Source: Rutidosis leptorrhynchoides
Taxonomy: Eukaryota > Streptophyta > Magnoliopsida > Asterales > Asteraceae
Direction of reading: 5' to 3'
Assembly: GCF_046630445.1 (NCBI RefSeq)
Contig: NC_092335.1
Coordinates: forward strand, 37,100,001-37,164,000
Length of the DNA: 64,000 nucleotides
Position numbers and translations under genes: made by a program. The notes beneath the pieces are model-generated. The model was not told where the DNA came from and made no database searches. It saw only the letters and a program-made list of their open reading frames with translations. Positions 1-11,410 of this stretch are shown here, piece after piece. Within the stretch, counting starts at the first letter, position 1. The number at the start of each line of letters is the position of its first letter.

Positions 1-86
1 GCCGAAGAATTCTGACCGACTTTAGACAAGATTTCATCAATCATGTCTCCGGGTAGGTCTCTTAAAATATTGGGTTGTCTATCCAT
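1..86 (-). CDS. F-box protein N-terminus, copy A (cut by window edge)
   Basis: The first 28 codons of an F-box ORF lie here, starting at an ATG at 86 and running off the left edge. The visible peptide has the F-box opening pattern L-P-x-D-M-I-x-E-I-L-S-K-V. It closely matches the start of the second copy at 7362-8043 but is not identical: it lacks two residues near the N-terminus and differs at several positions. F-box proteins normally hold substrates in SCF ubiquitin ligases. This copy lies downstream, in the minus direction, of a primer site and an acidic ORF, the same order as in the right-hand element. It is therefore cargo of a Ty3 element and not an independent locus. The rest of the ORF, and whether it is intact, cannot be seen. 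Confidence 0.6.
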   Translation of the reverse strand, partial: MDRQPNILRDLPGDMIDEILSKVGQNSS

Positions 87-223
87 TTTGTGTTTTTATA
101 CTGTAAAATAGACAAGAGTTAGATTCATAAAAAAAATACTTATTAATACAAGCAATTTTTACATATATCATAAAGCATAAGCACACTATATTACATATAT
201 TACACCACACGAATACAACTATC

Positions 224-838
224 TTATTCCGACTCGCTTGTTTCTTCTTCTTCGGTTTTGGTTCGTTTTGCCAAGTTTCTAGGGATATATGATGTTCCCC
301 TAATACGAGCCGTCGTTATCCACATTGGTTTAGAAAAACCTGGTGGTTTAGAGGTTCCCGGGTCATTGTTACAACTTAAGGACTTCGGGGGTTGACGATA
401 CATATAAAGTTCATCGGGGTTGGAATTAGATTTCTCTATTTTTATGCCCTTTCCCTTATTATTTTCTTTTGCCTTTTTAAATTCAGTTGGGGTAATTTCT
501 ATAACATCATCGGAATTCTCGTCGGAATCCGATTCATCGGAGAATTGGTAATCCTCCCAATATTTTGCTTCCTTGGCGGAAAAACCATTGACCATAATTA
601 ACCTTGGTCGGTTGGTTGAGGATTTTCTTTTACTTAACCGTTTTATTATTTCCCCCACCGGTTCTATTTCTTCATCCGGTTCCGATTCTTCTTCCGGTTC
701 CGATTCTTCTTCCGGTTCCGACTCTTCTTCCGGTTCCTCTTCGGGAACTTGTGAATCAGTCCACGAATCATTCCAATTTACATTTGACTCTTCATTATTA
801 TTAGGTGAGTCAATGGGACTTGTTCTAGAGGTAGATAT
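224..838 (-). pseudogene. Acidic retrotransposon cargo ORF, copy A (start codon lost)
   Basis: This is the diverged sister of the 8176-8811 ORF. The frame is open from 838 to 224, but the codon aligned with the sister's ATG is ATA (836-838), so the first available ATG is at 658, after the acidic repeat. The N-terminal half carries imperfect Glu/Pro/Ser repeats. The C-terminal half is conserved with the sister, including K-R-K-S-S, A-K-Y-W-E-D-Y-Q-F, the lysine-rich K-G-K-G-I-K-I-E-K and the acidic tail. Nothing in it matches gag, protease or a known enzyme that I recognise. It sits between primer site and F-box ORF. If translated, the product would be a shortened, non-acidic 144-residue form. 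Confidence 0.5.
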
Positions 839-1052
839 CTATCACATAATACCAAACGCGTTAAGAGATTAATATATCACATAATATTCACATGTTAAAA
901 ATATATAGTTTCCAACAAAATTTGTTAAGCAATCATTTTTCAAGTAAACACGGTCGAAGTCCAGACTCACTAATGCATCCTAACAAACTCGATAAGACAC
1001 ACTAATGCAAAATTCTGGTTCTCTAAGACCAACGCTCGGATACCAACTGAAA
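839..1052 (-). other. Retrotransposon leader and tRNA-Met primer site, copy A
   Basis: This is the untranslated leader of the left Ty3 element. On the minus strand the primer-binding block reads TGGTATCCGAGC (1034-1045), one base off the usual initiator-methionine primer site TGGTATCAGAGC. The following leader is shared with the 8812-9024 copy and with the LARD leaders. Confidence 0.7.
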
Positions 1053-4000
1053 TGTCCCGTTCTTATTGATTAAAAACGTTCCATATTAATTGATTTTGTT
1101 GCGAGGTTTTGACCTCTATATGAGACATTTTTCAAAGACTGCATTCATTTTTAAAACAAACCATAACCTTTATTTCATAGATAAAGGTTTTAAAAAGCTT
1201 TACGTAGATTATCAAATAATGATAATCTAAAATATCCTGTTTACACACGACCATTACATAATGGTTTACAAAAACAAATATGTTACAACAAAATAAGTTT
1301 CTTGAATGCAGTTTTTACACAATATCATACAAGCATGGACTCCAAATCTCGTCCTTATTTAAGTATGCGACAGCGGAAGCTCTTAATAATCACCTGAGAA
1401 TAAACATGCTTAAAACGTCCACAAAAATGTTGGTGAGTTATAGGTTTAACCTATATATATCAAATCATAATAATAGACCACAAGATTTCATATTTCAATA
1501 CACATCCCATACATAGAGATAAAAATCATTCATATGGTGAACACCTGGTAACCGACATTAACAAGATGCATATATAAGAATATCCCCATCATTCCGGGAC
1601 ACCCTTCGGATATGATATAAATTTCGAAGTACTAAAGCATCCGGTACTTTGGATGGGGTTTGTTAGGCCCAATAGATCTATCTTTAGGATTCGCGTCAAT
1701 TAGGGTGTCTGTTCCCTAATTCTTAGATTACCAGACTTAATAAAAAGGGGCATATTCGATTTCGATAATTCAACCATAGAATGTAGTTTCACGTACTTGT
1801 GTCTATTTTGTAAATCATTTATAAAACCTGCATGTATTCTCATCCCAAAAATATTAGATTTCAAAAGTGGGACTATAACTCACTTTCACAGATTTTTACT
1901 TCGTCGGGAAGTAAGACTTGGCCACTGGTTGATTCACAAACCTATAACAATATATACATATATATCAAAGTATGTTCAAAATATATTTACAACACTTTTA
2001 ATATATTTTGATGTTTTAAGTTTATTAAGTCAGCTGTCCTCGTTAGTAACCTACAACTAGTTGTCCACAGTTAGATGTACAGAAATAAATCGATAAATAT
2101 TATCTTGAATCAATCCACGACCCAGTGTATACGTATCTCAGTATTGATCACAACTCAAACTATATATATTTTGGAATCAACCTCAACCCTGTATAGCTAA
2201 CTCCAACATTCACATATAGAGTGTCTATGGTTGTTCCGAAATATATATAGATGTGTCGACATGATAGGTCGAAACATTGTATACATGTCTATGGTATCTC
2301 AAGATTACATAATATACAATACAAGTTGATTAAGTTATGGTTGGAATAGATTTGTTACCAATTTTCACGTAGCTAAAATGAGAAAAATTATCCAATCTTG
2401 TTTTACCCATAACTTCTTCATTTTAAATCCGTTTTGAGTGAATCAAATTGCTATGGTTTCATATTGAACTCTATTTTATGAATCTAAACAGAAAAGTATA
2501 GGTTTATAGTCGGAAAAATAAGTTACAAGTCGTTTTTGTAAAGGTAGTCATTTCAGTCGAAAGAACGACGTCTAGATGACCATTTTAGAAAACATACTTC
2601 CACTTTGAGTTTAACCATAATTTTTGGATATAGTTTCATGTTCATAATAAAAATCATTTTCTCAGAATAACAACTTTTAAATCAAAGTTTATCATAGTTT
2701 TTAATTAACTAACCCAAAACAGCCCGCGGTGTTACTACGACGGCGTAAATCCGGTTTTACGGTGTTTTTCGTGTTTCCAGGTTTTAAATCATTAAGTTAG
2801 CATATCATATAGATATAGAACATGTGTTTAGTTGATTTTAAAAGTCAAGTTAGAAGGATTAACTTTTGTTTGCGAACAAGTTTAGAATTAACTAAACTAT
2901 CTTCTAGTGATTACAAGTTTAAACCTTCGAATAAGATAGCTTTATATGTATGAATCGAATGATGTTATGAACATCATTACTACCTTAAGTTCCTTGGATA
3001 AACCTACTGGAAAAGAGAAAAATGGATCTAGCTTCAACGGATCCTTGGATGGCTCGAAGTTCTTGAAGCAGAATCATGACACGAAAACAAGTTCAAGTAA
3101 GATCATCACTTGAAATAAGATTGTTATAGTTATAGAAATTGAACCAAAGTTTGAATATGATTATTACCTTGTATTAGAATGATAACCTACTGTAATAAAC
3201 AAAGATTTCTTGAGGTTGGATGATCACCTTACAAGATTGGAAGTGAGCTAGCAAACTTGAAAGTATTCTTGATTTTATGAAACTAGAACTTTTGGAATTT
3301 TTGAAGAACACTTAGAACTTGAAGATAGAACTTGAGAGAGATCAATTAGATGAAGAAAATTGAAGAATGAAAGTGTTTGTAGGTGTTTTTGGTCGTTGGT
3401 GTATGGATTATATATAAAGGATATGTAATTTTGTTTTCATGTAAATAAGTCATGAATGATTACTCATATTTTTGTAATTTTATGAGATATTTCATGCTAG
3501 TTGCCAAATGATGGTTCCCACATGTGTTAGGTGACTCACATGGGCTGCTAAGAGCTGATCATTGGAGTGTATATACCAATAGTACATACATCTAAAAGCT
3601 GTATATTGTACGAGTACGAATACGGGTGCATACGAGTAGAATTGTTGATGAAACTGAACGAGGATGTAATTGTAAGCATTTTTGTTAAGTAAAAGTATTT
3701 TGATAAGTGTCTTGAAGTCTTTCAAAAGTGTATGAATACATATTAAAACACTACATGTATATACATTTTAACTGAGTCGTTAAGTCATCGTTAGTCGTTA
3801 CATGTAAATGTTGTTTTGAAACCTTTAGGTTAACGATCTTGTTGAATGTTGTTAACCCATTGTTTATTATAACAAATGAGATGTTAAATTATTATATTAT
3901 CATGATATTATGATATATAATATATCTTAGTATGATGTATATACAGTTAAATGTCGTTACAACGATAATCGTTACATATATGTCTCGTTTTGAAATCATT

Positions 4001-4473
4001 AAGTTAGTAGCCTTATTTTTACATATGTATTTCATTGTTAATACACTTAATAATATATTTACTTATCATTTAACATAATTAACCAAGTGTATCAATATCT
4101 TAATATGATTCATAAGTACCTAGTAAGACGTTGTTATAACGATAATCGTTATATATATCGTTTTCGAGTTTCTTAAATTAATAGTCTCATTTTTATGTAT
4201 ATAACTCATTGTTAAAATACCTAATGAGATACATACTTATAATAAAAACATGTTAACTATATATATAACCATATATATGTCATCGTATAGTTTTTATAAG
4301 TTTTAACGTTCGTGAATCACCGGTCAACTTGGGTGGTCAATTGTCTATATGAAACCTATTTCAATTAATCAAGTCTTAACAAGTTTGATTGCTTAACATG
4401 TTGGAAACATTTAATCATGTAAATATCAATCTTAATTAATTTATATAAACATGGAAAAGTTCGGGTCACTACA
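1053..4473 (-). mobile_element. Long LTR (3.42 kb), Ty3 F-box-carrying family, 5' LTR of left copy
   Basis: The ends are TGTCCC...CACTACA on the plus strand, so on the minus strand it starts TGTAGTG and ends GGGACA, followed by the primer site at 1034-1045. It is collinear with 9025-12310 over its whole length, with many substitutions and small indels. At 4474 it abuts reverse transcriptase coding sequence with no polypurine tract between them. That makes it the 5' LTR of an element inserted into the pol gene of the right-hand copy, not that copy's own 3' LTR. No gene lies inside; small ORFs here are not conserved between the two LTRs. Confidence 0.75.
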
Positions 4474-5245
4474 TGAATCTCCTGTAATAACCAGCCAGCC
4501 CTAAAAATTAGCGTATGTGCTTCGGAGTTTTCGGGGTTTCCCACTTTTCAACGGTTTCAATCTTTGCTGGATCCACCTGAATACCTTCTTTGTTCACTAT
4601 GTGACCGAGGAATTGAACTTCTTCCAACCAAAATGCACACTTTGAAAACTTAGCGTACAGTTTTTCTTTTCTTAACAACTCTAGCACTTTTCTCAAATGT
4701 TCTTCTTGCTCTTGGTCATTCTTTGAGTAAATAAGTATGTCATCGATGAAAACAATGACAAACTTGTCAAGGTATGGTCCACACACTCGGTTCATGAGGT
4801 CCATGAACACAGCTGGTGCGTTAGTCAACCCAAACGGCATAACCATAAACTCGTAATGACCGTAACGCGTCCTAAAAGCAGTCTTTGGAATATCATCCTC
4901 CTTCACCCGCATTTGATGATACCCAGAACGTAAATCAATCTTCGAATAAACCGACGAGCCTTGTAGTTGATCAAATAAGTCGTCGATTCTCGGTAGTGGG
5001 TAGCGGTTCTTGATGGTAAGTTTGTTCAACTCTTGATAGTCGATACATAACCTAAATGTACCATCCTTCTTCTTGACAAACAAAACAGGAGCTCCCCATG
5101 GTGATGTGCTTGGTCGAATGAAACCACGCTCTAAAAGTTCCTGTAACAGACTTTGTAATTCTTTCATTTCGCTGGGTGCGAGTCTGTATAGAGCACGAGC
5201 TATTGGTGCAGCTCCTGGTACAAGGTCTATTTGAAATTCAACGGA
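4474..5245 (-). pseudogene. Ty3 reverse transcriptase, truncated
   Basis: Reverse transcriptase of a Del/Tekay-like chromovirus. The fingers/palm motifs run in order: G-F-I-R-P-S-x-S-P-W-G-A, K-K-K-D-G-x-x-R-x-[22 protein letters not shown], then the catalytic F-I-D-D-I-L-I-Y-S and the Q-F-L-G-H domain. It is in frame with gag-protease upstream but separated from it by a TGA at about 5243, where relatives have an arginine codon. A second nonsense codon (TAA at about 4508) stands where glutamine is expected, just before the F-L-G-L-A-G-Y-Y-R-R motif that opens the connection to RNase H. Coding sequence stops at 4474 because another LTR begins. RNase H and integrase are absent from the window. 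Confidence 0.85.
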
Positions 5246-6511
5246 TCAATGTGGGGGTAATCCCGGTAATTCTTTCGGAAATACATCGGGAAATTCTTTT
5301 ACGACGGGAACATCACTGATGTTCTTTTCTTCAGGTTTAAATTCCTTGATGTGTGCTAGAATGACGTAACAACCTTTTCTTATTAGTTTTTGCACCTTCA
5401 AACTACTAATAAGATTTAATTTAGCATTGTTCTTTTCTCCGTACACCATTAAAGGTTTTCCCTTTTCACGCATAATGCGAATCGCATTTTTGTAACAAAC
5501 GACCTCTGTTCTCACCTTCTTCAACCAGTCCATGCCAATTATTACATCAAAAACCCCTAAATCGACTGGTATTAAATCAATCCTAAACGTTTCATCACCC
5601 AGTTTAATTTCTCTATCCCGACATATATTATCTGCTAAAATTAATTTACCGTTTGCTAATTCGAGTAAAAATTTACTATCTAAAGACGTCAATGGGCAAA
5701 TTAACATAGCACAAAAATCTCTACTCATATAGCTTCTATCCGCACCTGAATCAAATAAAACATAAGCAGATTTATTATCAATAAGAAACGTACCCGTAAC
5801 AAGCTCCGGGTCTTCCTGCGCTTCTGCCGTATTAATATTGAAAACTCTTCCGCGGCCCTGCCCATTAGTATTCCCCTGATTCGGGTAATTACTTCTAATG
5901 TGGCCCGGTTTTCCACATCCATAACAAACAAAGGCGGCATTACTTGTTTTGCCACTATTTGTTCCTTTAGTCCTGTTAAACTTTGGTCCGTAGACCTCAC
6001 ACTTTTTCGCACCATGGCCAGTTCTTTTACACTTGGTGCAAAATATCGTGCAGAACCCATTCTGGTGGTACTCTTCACACCTTTGGCATTTTTGGTTTTT
6101 GTTGCCGTTGTTGTTATTGAGGTTGATGTAGGGATTGTTATTGTTGTTGGAACGGTTGTTGTAGTTGTTGTTGTTGGGACGTTTGTTGTAGTTATTGTTA
6201 GAATTGCAGTTATTGTTGCAATTATTGTTGCGGTTGTGGTTGTAATTGTTGTTGTTGTTATATTGGTGACCCTTGTCACTGGTTTCTTCCCACTTTCTCT
6301 TGAGTTGTTTTGTGTTGGTTTCTTCGGCCGCCTGCTCTTTAATTCTTCCCTCAATCTGATTTATGAGTTTATGAGCCATTCGACTTGCCTTTTGTATAGA
6401 AGCGGGCTCGTGTGAACTCACATCTTCTTGAATCGTTACTGGTAACCCTTTTATAAACGCGTCAATCTTCTCTTCTTCATCTTCGAACGTTCCTGGACAT
6501 AATTGGCACAA
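5246..6511 (-). pseudogene. Ty3 gag C-terminus, zinc knuckles and aspartic protease
   Basis: The open stretch begins in the capsid-like gag domain, passes a very Asn-rich linker (about residues 85-135), then two zinc-knuckle regions and a retropepsin domain. The first knuckle region is cysteine-rich and atypical. The second reads C-Y-G-C-G-K-P-G-H-I-R-S-N-Y, with tyrosine replacing the last zinc-binding cysteine. The protease active site F-D-S-G-A keeps its aspartate, and I-I-G-M-D-W-L marks the far wall. It ends with the F-P-D-V-F-P-x-E-L-P-G-L-P-P linker that precedes reverse transcriptase. The frame continues upstream to about 6608, where a TAG stops it, and downstream into RT across a TGA. 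The element can no longer make a full Gag-Pol. Confidence 0.85.
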
Positions 6512-7024
6512 CTCTGTGAATCGTCGTTCATATGTGGTAATGTCGAACCCTTGTGTTCGTAACTCTCTAAGCTCTACCTTGAGCTTATTGACTTCATTTC
6601 TAGGACGGTACTACTCGTTCATCAATTGCTTGAATGCCGACCACAGTAGTGTGTAAGCAGCATTTTGTCCTACCTGTTCAAGATAGGTGTTCCACCACGT
6701 TAACGCAGTACCTGTGAAGGTATGCGTAGCGTACTTAACTTTGTCCTATTCAGTACACTTACTTATGGCAAACACCGATTCGACTTTCTCGGTCCACCGT
6801 TTCAATCCAATTGGTCCTTCGGTTCCATCAAATTCCAAAGGTTTGCAGGCAGTGAATTCTTTGTTGGTGCATCCTACACGATTTCTTGTGGAATTAGTTC
6901 CACTGCTAGATCCAGAGTTATTATTATTTTGCATCGCAGCCTGTACTGCGGCTATGTTTGCTGCAAGGAAAACATGGAAGTCTTCCTCGCTCATGTTCAA
7001 ATTCTGACGAGTCTCCGGTGCCAT
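6512..7024 (-). pseudogene. Ty3 gag N-terminal part, frameshifted
   Basis: The gag start is best placed at the methionine at 7024, although the frame is open to 7084. The first part runs to about 6746 and includes an L-E-F-D-G-T-E-G-P-I-G-L-x-R-W segment typical of Ty3 gag. After it the reading frame shifts, and the capsid continues with an L-T-W-W-N-T-Y-like block. An in-frame TAG near 6610 then interrupts it before it joins the 5246-6511 frame. One frameshift and one stop within 500 bp mark an inactive copy. Confidence 0.7.
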
Positions 7025-7084
7025 TTCCTTCAAAAAAATAGCCAAAAGAATTGAGTTAATCATATAGAATTTAAGAGTAGTCAA

Positions 7085-7361
7085 TAGTATCTCGTAGCAT
7101 TATATAAACTTATTTATAAAAGCTTTTTCTTCGTATTAGCATTTTATAAGTTTAAATTCGGGTACTACCTACCAGTTAAGTTCATACTTAGTAGCTAATA
7201 TACAATTCAACTACTACAATTCCATATGAAAAACTGATTTTAATAATATATCACATACAATTATTCTTCAAACTTACAACTTCGCTATATTACATATAAC
7301 ATGAAATATAGTACACTTTGATACAGAACAGTTTTGAATATAAAACTAGTTAATACGCAAG
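7085..7361 (-). other. Spacer between F-box cargo and gag
   Basis: Non-coding, AT-rich. Minus-strand sequence around 7161-7180 reads CTTAACTGGTAGGTAGTACC, which resembles the polypurine-tract block of the LARD family (compare 16284-16300 and 16774-16789). This indicates shared ancestry of the two families' internal regions. Confidence 0.5.
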
Positions 7362-8043
7362 TTATTCAGCAAAGGAAATAAAGACACGTAATTCGTAAGT
7401 CCAGAAACAAGTCATGCATTCAGGTTTTACTAAGATGACTTCCCATCCTTGGTCTTGTGGAAAGTAACCGTTATGACCATTGGCTAGGCAGCATGTTGTA
7501 ATGTCGTCAAAAGGACGATGGTTTCGTAATGCCCAACAGCCTCGTAGCAATCTAAAAACCTTGTTTCTTACCCCCAACTACTGAGTCCGTCACTTGTGGG
7601 AATGTTTTATTTAAAAGTTGTAACCCGATATTCTTTTTCTCACTTTGATAAGAAGCGAACATCACTAACCCATAAGTATAACATGCTTCTTTATGTTGCA
7701 TGTTAGAAGCTCTTTCTAACTCACGAAATCCTATATTGGGATATGTTGAGTCAAAATAGGTTCGTAACCCGTAGCGTAAAATTGCATTTGGGTTCCCCGT
7801 ATTTAATGCTTTAAAGAAAACACGGCGTAGCTTACGGTCTCCCCAATGTGATATGCCCCACCTATCAAAGGAAAGCCTTTTATAAACTAAGGCATTTCCG
7901 GAAAGTCTTTCAAATGTTTGACAAGTTAATTTCGCCATAACTAAATGTGCTGATGAACTCTGACTGACTCTAGACAAGATTTCCTCAATCATATCCTCTG
8001 GTAGGTCTTCTAAAATATTCGGTTGTCTACCCTTAACGTCCAT
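7362..8043 (-). pseudogene. F-box ORF carried by Ty3 element, copy B (one frameshift)
   Basis: The ORF opens at the ATG at 8043 with an F-box: L-E-D-L-P-E-D-M-I-E-E-I-L-S-R-V near residue 10, then a region ending near residue 50 with a conserved C-x-x-F-x-x-L. The body resembles plant F-box proteins of the At2g35280/At1g67623 type, with repeat-like helices around the N-I-G-F-R-E-L motif. The first frame ends at 7552. A second frame (7577-7362) continues with similar composition and ends in an aromatic, cysteine-containing tail. The switch occurs at a run of five G (plus-strand C at 7571-7575), so a one-base slip or an assembly error explains it. The position between acidic ORF and gag is repeated in copy A, so this is element cargo. 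Family assignment is from memory of the domain pattern. Confidence 0.7.
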
Positions 8044-8175
8044 TTTGTTTTTATACTGTAAAATAGACGAGGATTAGATTCGTAAAAGATAATTAACAAA
8101 CAATACAAGCAATTTTTACATAGAACATAAAAGTACAAGCACACTACAATACATACACAACATGATTACAACACT

Positions 8176-8811
8176 CTAATCTGAATCACTGGTTTCTTCT
8201 TCTTCGGATTTGGTTCGTTTTCCTAATTTTCTAGGAATATATGGTGTTCCTCTAATACGAGCCGTTGTTTTCCATAATGGTTTAGAAAAACCTGGTGGTT
8301 TAGAGGTTCCCGGGTCATTGTTACATTTTAGGAAATACGGATGTTGCCGATACATATAAATTTCATCGGGGTTGGAATCGGGTTTCTCTATTTTTATACC
8401 TTTTCCCTTATTATTTTCTTTCGCTTTATTAAATTGGGTCGAGGTAATTTCTATAACATCATCGGAATCCTCATCGGGATCCGATTCATCGAAAAATTGG
8501 TAATCTTCCCAATATTTTGCTTCCTCGGCGGAAACACCATTGACCATTATTAACTTTGGTCCGTTGGCTGAGGATTTTCTTTTATTTAATCGAATTACTG
8601 TAGGTATCGATATTTCTTCCTCCAGAACCTCTTCTTCTTCTGGTTCCTCCTCTTCCGGTTCCTCCTCTTCCGGTTCTTCTTCTTCCGGTTCCTCCTCTTC
8701 CGATTCCTCCTCTTCCGGTTCTTCTTCGGGAATTTGTGAATCTTCCCAAAATATATTCGACTCTTCATTATTATTAGGTGAATCGATGGGATTTGTACTA
8801 GTGGTAGACAT
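8176..8811 (-). CDS. Acidic cargo ORF of Ty3 element, copy B (211 aa)
   Basis: An intact 211-residue ORF with an ATG at 8811 right after the leader. Residues about 27-65 are nearly pure Glu/Pro, built of P-E-E-E-E repeats. Then comes a basic block (R-L-N-K-R-K-S-S), a second acidic patch, a lysine-rich K-G-K-G-I-K-I-E-K segment, a G-T-S-K-P-P-G-F-S-K-P motif and a Ser/Glu/Asp tail. No membrane segment or catalytic motif is visible, and I do not recognise the family. It lies about 130 bp upstream of the F-box ORF on the same strand, where a single genomic RNA could express both. The expanding glutamate codons are a minisatellite. The copy at 224-838 keeps the frame but has lost the start codon. 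Confidence 0.6.
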   Translation of the reverse strand: MSTTSTNPIDSPNNNEESNIFWEDSQIPEEEPEEEESEEEEPEEEEPEEEEPEEEEPEEEEVLEEEISIPTVIRLNKRKSSANGPKLIMVNGVSAEEAKYWEDYQFFDESDPDEDSDDVIEITSTQFNKAKENNKGKGIKIEKPDSNPDEIYMYRQHPYFLKCNNDPGTSKPPGFSKPLWKTTARIRGTPYIPRKLGKRTKSEEEETSDSD

Positions 8812-9024
8812 CTATCACACAATATCAAACACATCAAGAGGTTAATATATCACATAATATTTACATGTTAATAATATATAGTTTCCAATAAAAGTGTTAA
8901 GCAATCGTTTTTAAAGAAAACACGGTCGAAGTCCAGACTCACTAATGTATCCTAACAAACTCGATAAGACACACTAATGCAAATTTCTGGTTCTCTAAGA
9001 CCAATGCTCGGATACCAACTAAAA
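8812..9024 (-). other. Retrotransposon leader and tRNA-Met primer site, copy B
   Basis: On the minus strand the LTR end is followed by the primer block TGGTATCCGAGC at 9006-9017, then a leader containing GCATTAGTGTGTCTTATC. The same leader words follow the primer sites at 15213 and 42830, tying this family to the LARDs. Confidence 0.75.
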
Positions 9025-11373
9025 TGTCCCGTTCATATTGATTATAAACGTTCCATATTAATTGATTTCGTTGCGAGGTTTTGACCTCTATATGAGACGT
9101 TTTTCAAAGACTGCATTCATTTTTAAAACAAACATAACCTTTATTTTATCGATAAAGGTTTAAAAAGCATTACGTAGATTATCAAATAATGATAATCTAA
9201 AATATACTGTTTACACACGACCATTACATAATGGTTTACAATAAGAATATATTACATCAAAAAATAGTTTCTTGAATGCAGTTTTTACACAATATCATAC
9301 AAGCATGGACTCCAAATCTTGTCCTTATTTTAGTATGCAACAGCGGAAGCTCTTAATAATCACCTGAGAATAAACATGCTTAAAACGTCAACAAAAATGT
9401 TGGGGAGTTATAGGTTTAACCTATATATTATCAAATCATAATAATAGACCACAAGATTTCATATTTCAATACATCCTATACATAGAGATAAAAATCATTC
9501 ATATAGTGAACACCTGGTAACCGACATTAACAAGATGCATATAGAATATCCCCATCATTCCGGGACACCCATCGGACATGATAATTTCGAAGTACTAAAG
9601 CATTCCAAATTCCAGAATGGGGCTTGTTGGGCCCGATAGATCTATCTTTAGGATTCGCGTCAATTTGGGGGTCTGTTCCCAAATTCTTAGGCTACCAAGC
9701 TAAAAAGGGGCATATTCGGCTTCGATCATTCACCCATATAATGTAGTTTCATTTACTTGTGTCTATTTCGTAAAACATTTATAAAGTTGCATGTATTCTC
9801 ATCCCAAAATATTAGATTTTAAAAGTGGGACTATAACTCACTTTTATAGATTTTTACTTCGTCGGGAAGTAAGACTTGGCCACTAATCGATTCACGAACC
9901 TATACAAATATGTACATATATATCAAAGTATGATTAAAATATATTTACAACATTTTTTATTACGTTTTAATGATTTGAGGTTGTAAAGTCAGCAGTCCTC
10001 GTTAGTAACCTACAGCTAGTTGTCCACAGTTAGATGTACAGAAATAAATAAATATAAATTATCTTGGATCAATCAACGACCCAGTGTATACAAGCCTCAG
10101 GCTAGATCACAACTCAAACTATATATATATTATTTTGGAATCAACCTCAACCCTGTATAGCTAACTCCAACATTACTGCATATAGAGTGTCTATGGTTGT
10201 TCCAAAATATATTATATAGATGGGTCGATATGATATGTCAAAATATTGTATACGTGTCTATGGTATCCCAAGATTACAGAATATATATTTGAATACATGA
10301 ATAATACAATATAATTTTATTAAGTTATGATTTGTATAGAATTGATACAATATTTCCCGTAGCTACAACAATAAAAAAAAATCCAATCTTGTTTTACCCA
10401 TAACTTCTTCGTTTTAAATCCGTTTTGAGTGAATCAAATTGCTATGGTTTCATATTGAACTCTATTTTATGAATATAAACAGAAAAAGTATAGGTTTATA
10501 GTCGAAAACATAAGTTACCAGTCATTTTTGTAAAAGTAGTCATTTCAGTCGAAAAAAACGACGTCTAGATGACCATTTTGGAAAACATACTTCCACTTTG
10601 AGTTTAACCATGATTTTTGGATATAGTTTCATGTTCATAAGAAAAATCATTTTCCCAGAAGAACAACTTTTAAATCAAAGTTTATCATAGTTTTTAATTA
10701 ACTAACCCAAAACAGCCCGCGATGTTACTACGACGGCGTATATCTGGATTTACGGTGTTTTTCGTGTTTTCCGGTTTCAAATCATTAAGTTAGCATATCA
10801 TATAGATATATAACATGTATTTAATTGATTTTAAAAGTCAAGTTAGAAGGATTAACTTTTGTTTGCGAACAAGTTTAGAATTAACTAAACTATGTTCTAG
10901 TGATTACGAGTTTAAACCTTCGAATAAGATAGTTTTATATATATGAATCGAATGATGTTATGAGCATCATTACAACCTCAAGTTTAGTAGGTAAACCTAC
11001 TGGAAGTGACAAGAAATGATCTAACTTCAAAGGATCTTGGATGGCTTGAAAGTTCTTGAAGTAGGATCATGACACAAAAACGAGTTCAAGTAAGATTTTT
11101 ACTTGAATTAAGATAGTTTATAGTTATAGAAATTAAATCAAAGTTTGAATATGAATATTACCTTGAATAAGAAAGATAACCTACTGTAAATAAAAAAAAA
11201 TTCTTGATCTTAGATGATTACTTGGAATGGATTAGAAAGCTTGGATGTAAACTAGTAAACTTGAAAGGATTTTCGAAGTGTTCTTGAAGTGTTCTTCCTA
11301 AGATGATTATAGCTTGATTCTTGAAGTAATTTTTTATGAAGATGATGATTATCTACTGGCAAAATTCGTTCAT

Positions 11374-11410
<37 letters not shown>

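Noticed and set aside
5900..6415. Val/Ile-rich ORF opposite to gag
   Set aside because: Shadow of the Asn-rich gag linker read on the plus strand.
7362..7577. Separate 71-codon gene
   Set aside because: It opens on a non-ATG codon and continues the F-box ORF after a slip in a run of five G.
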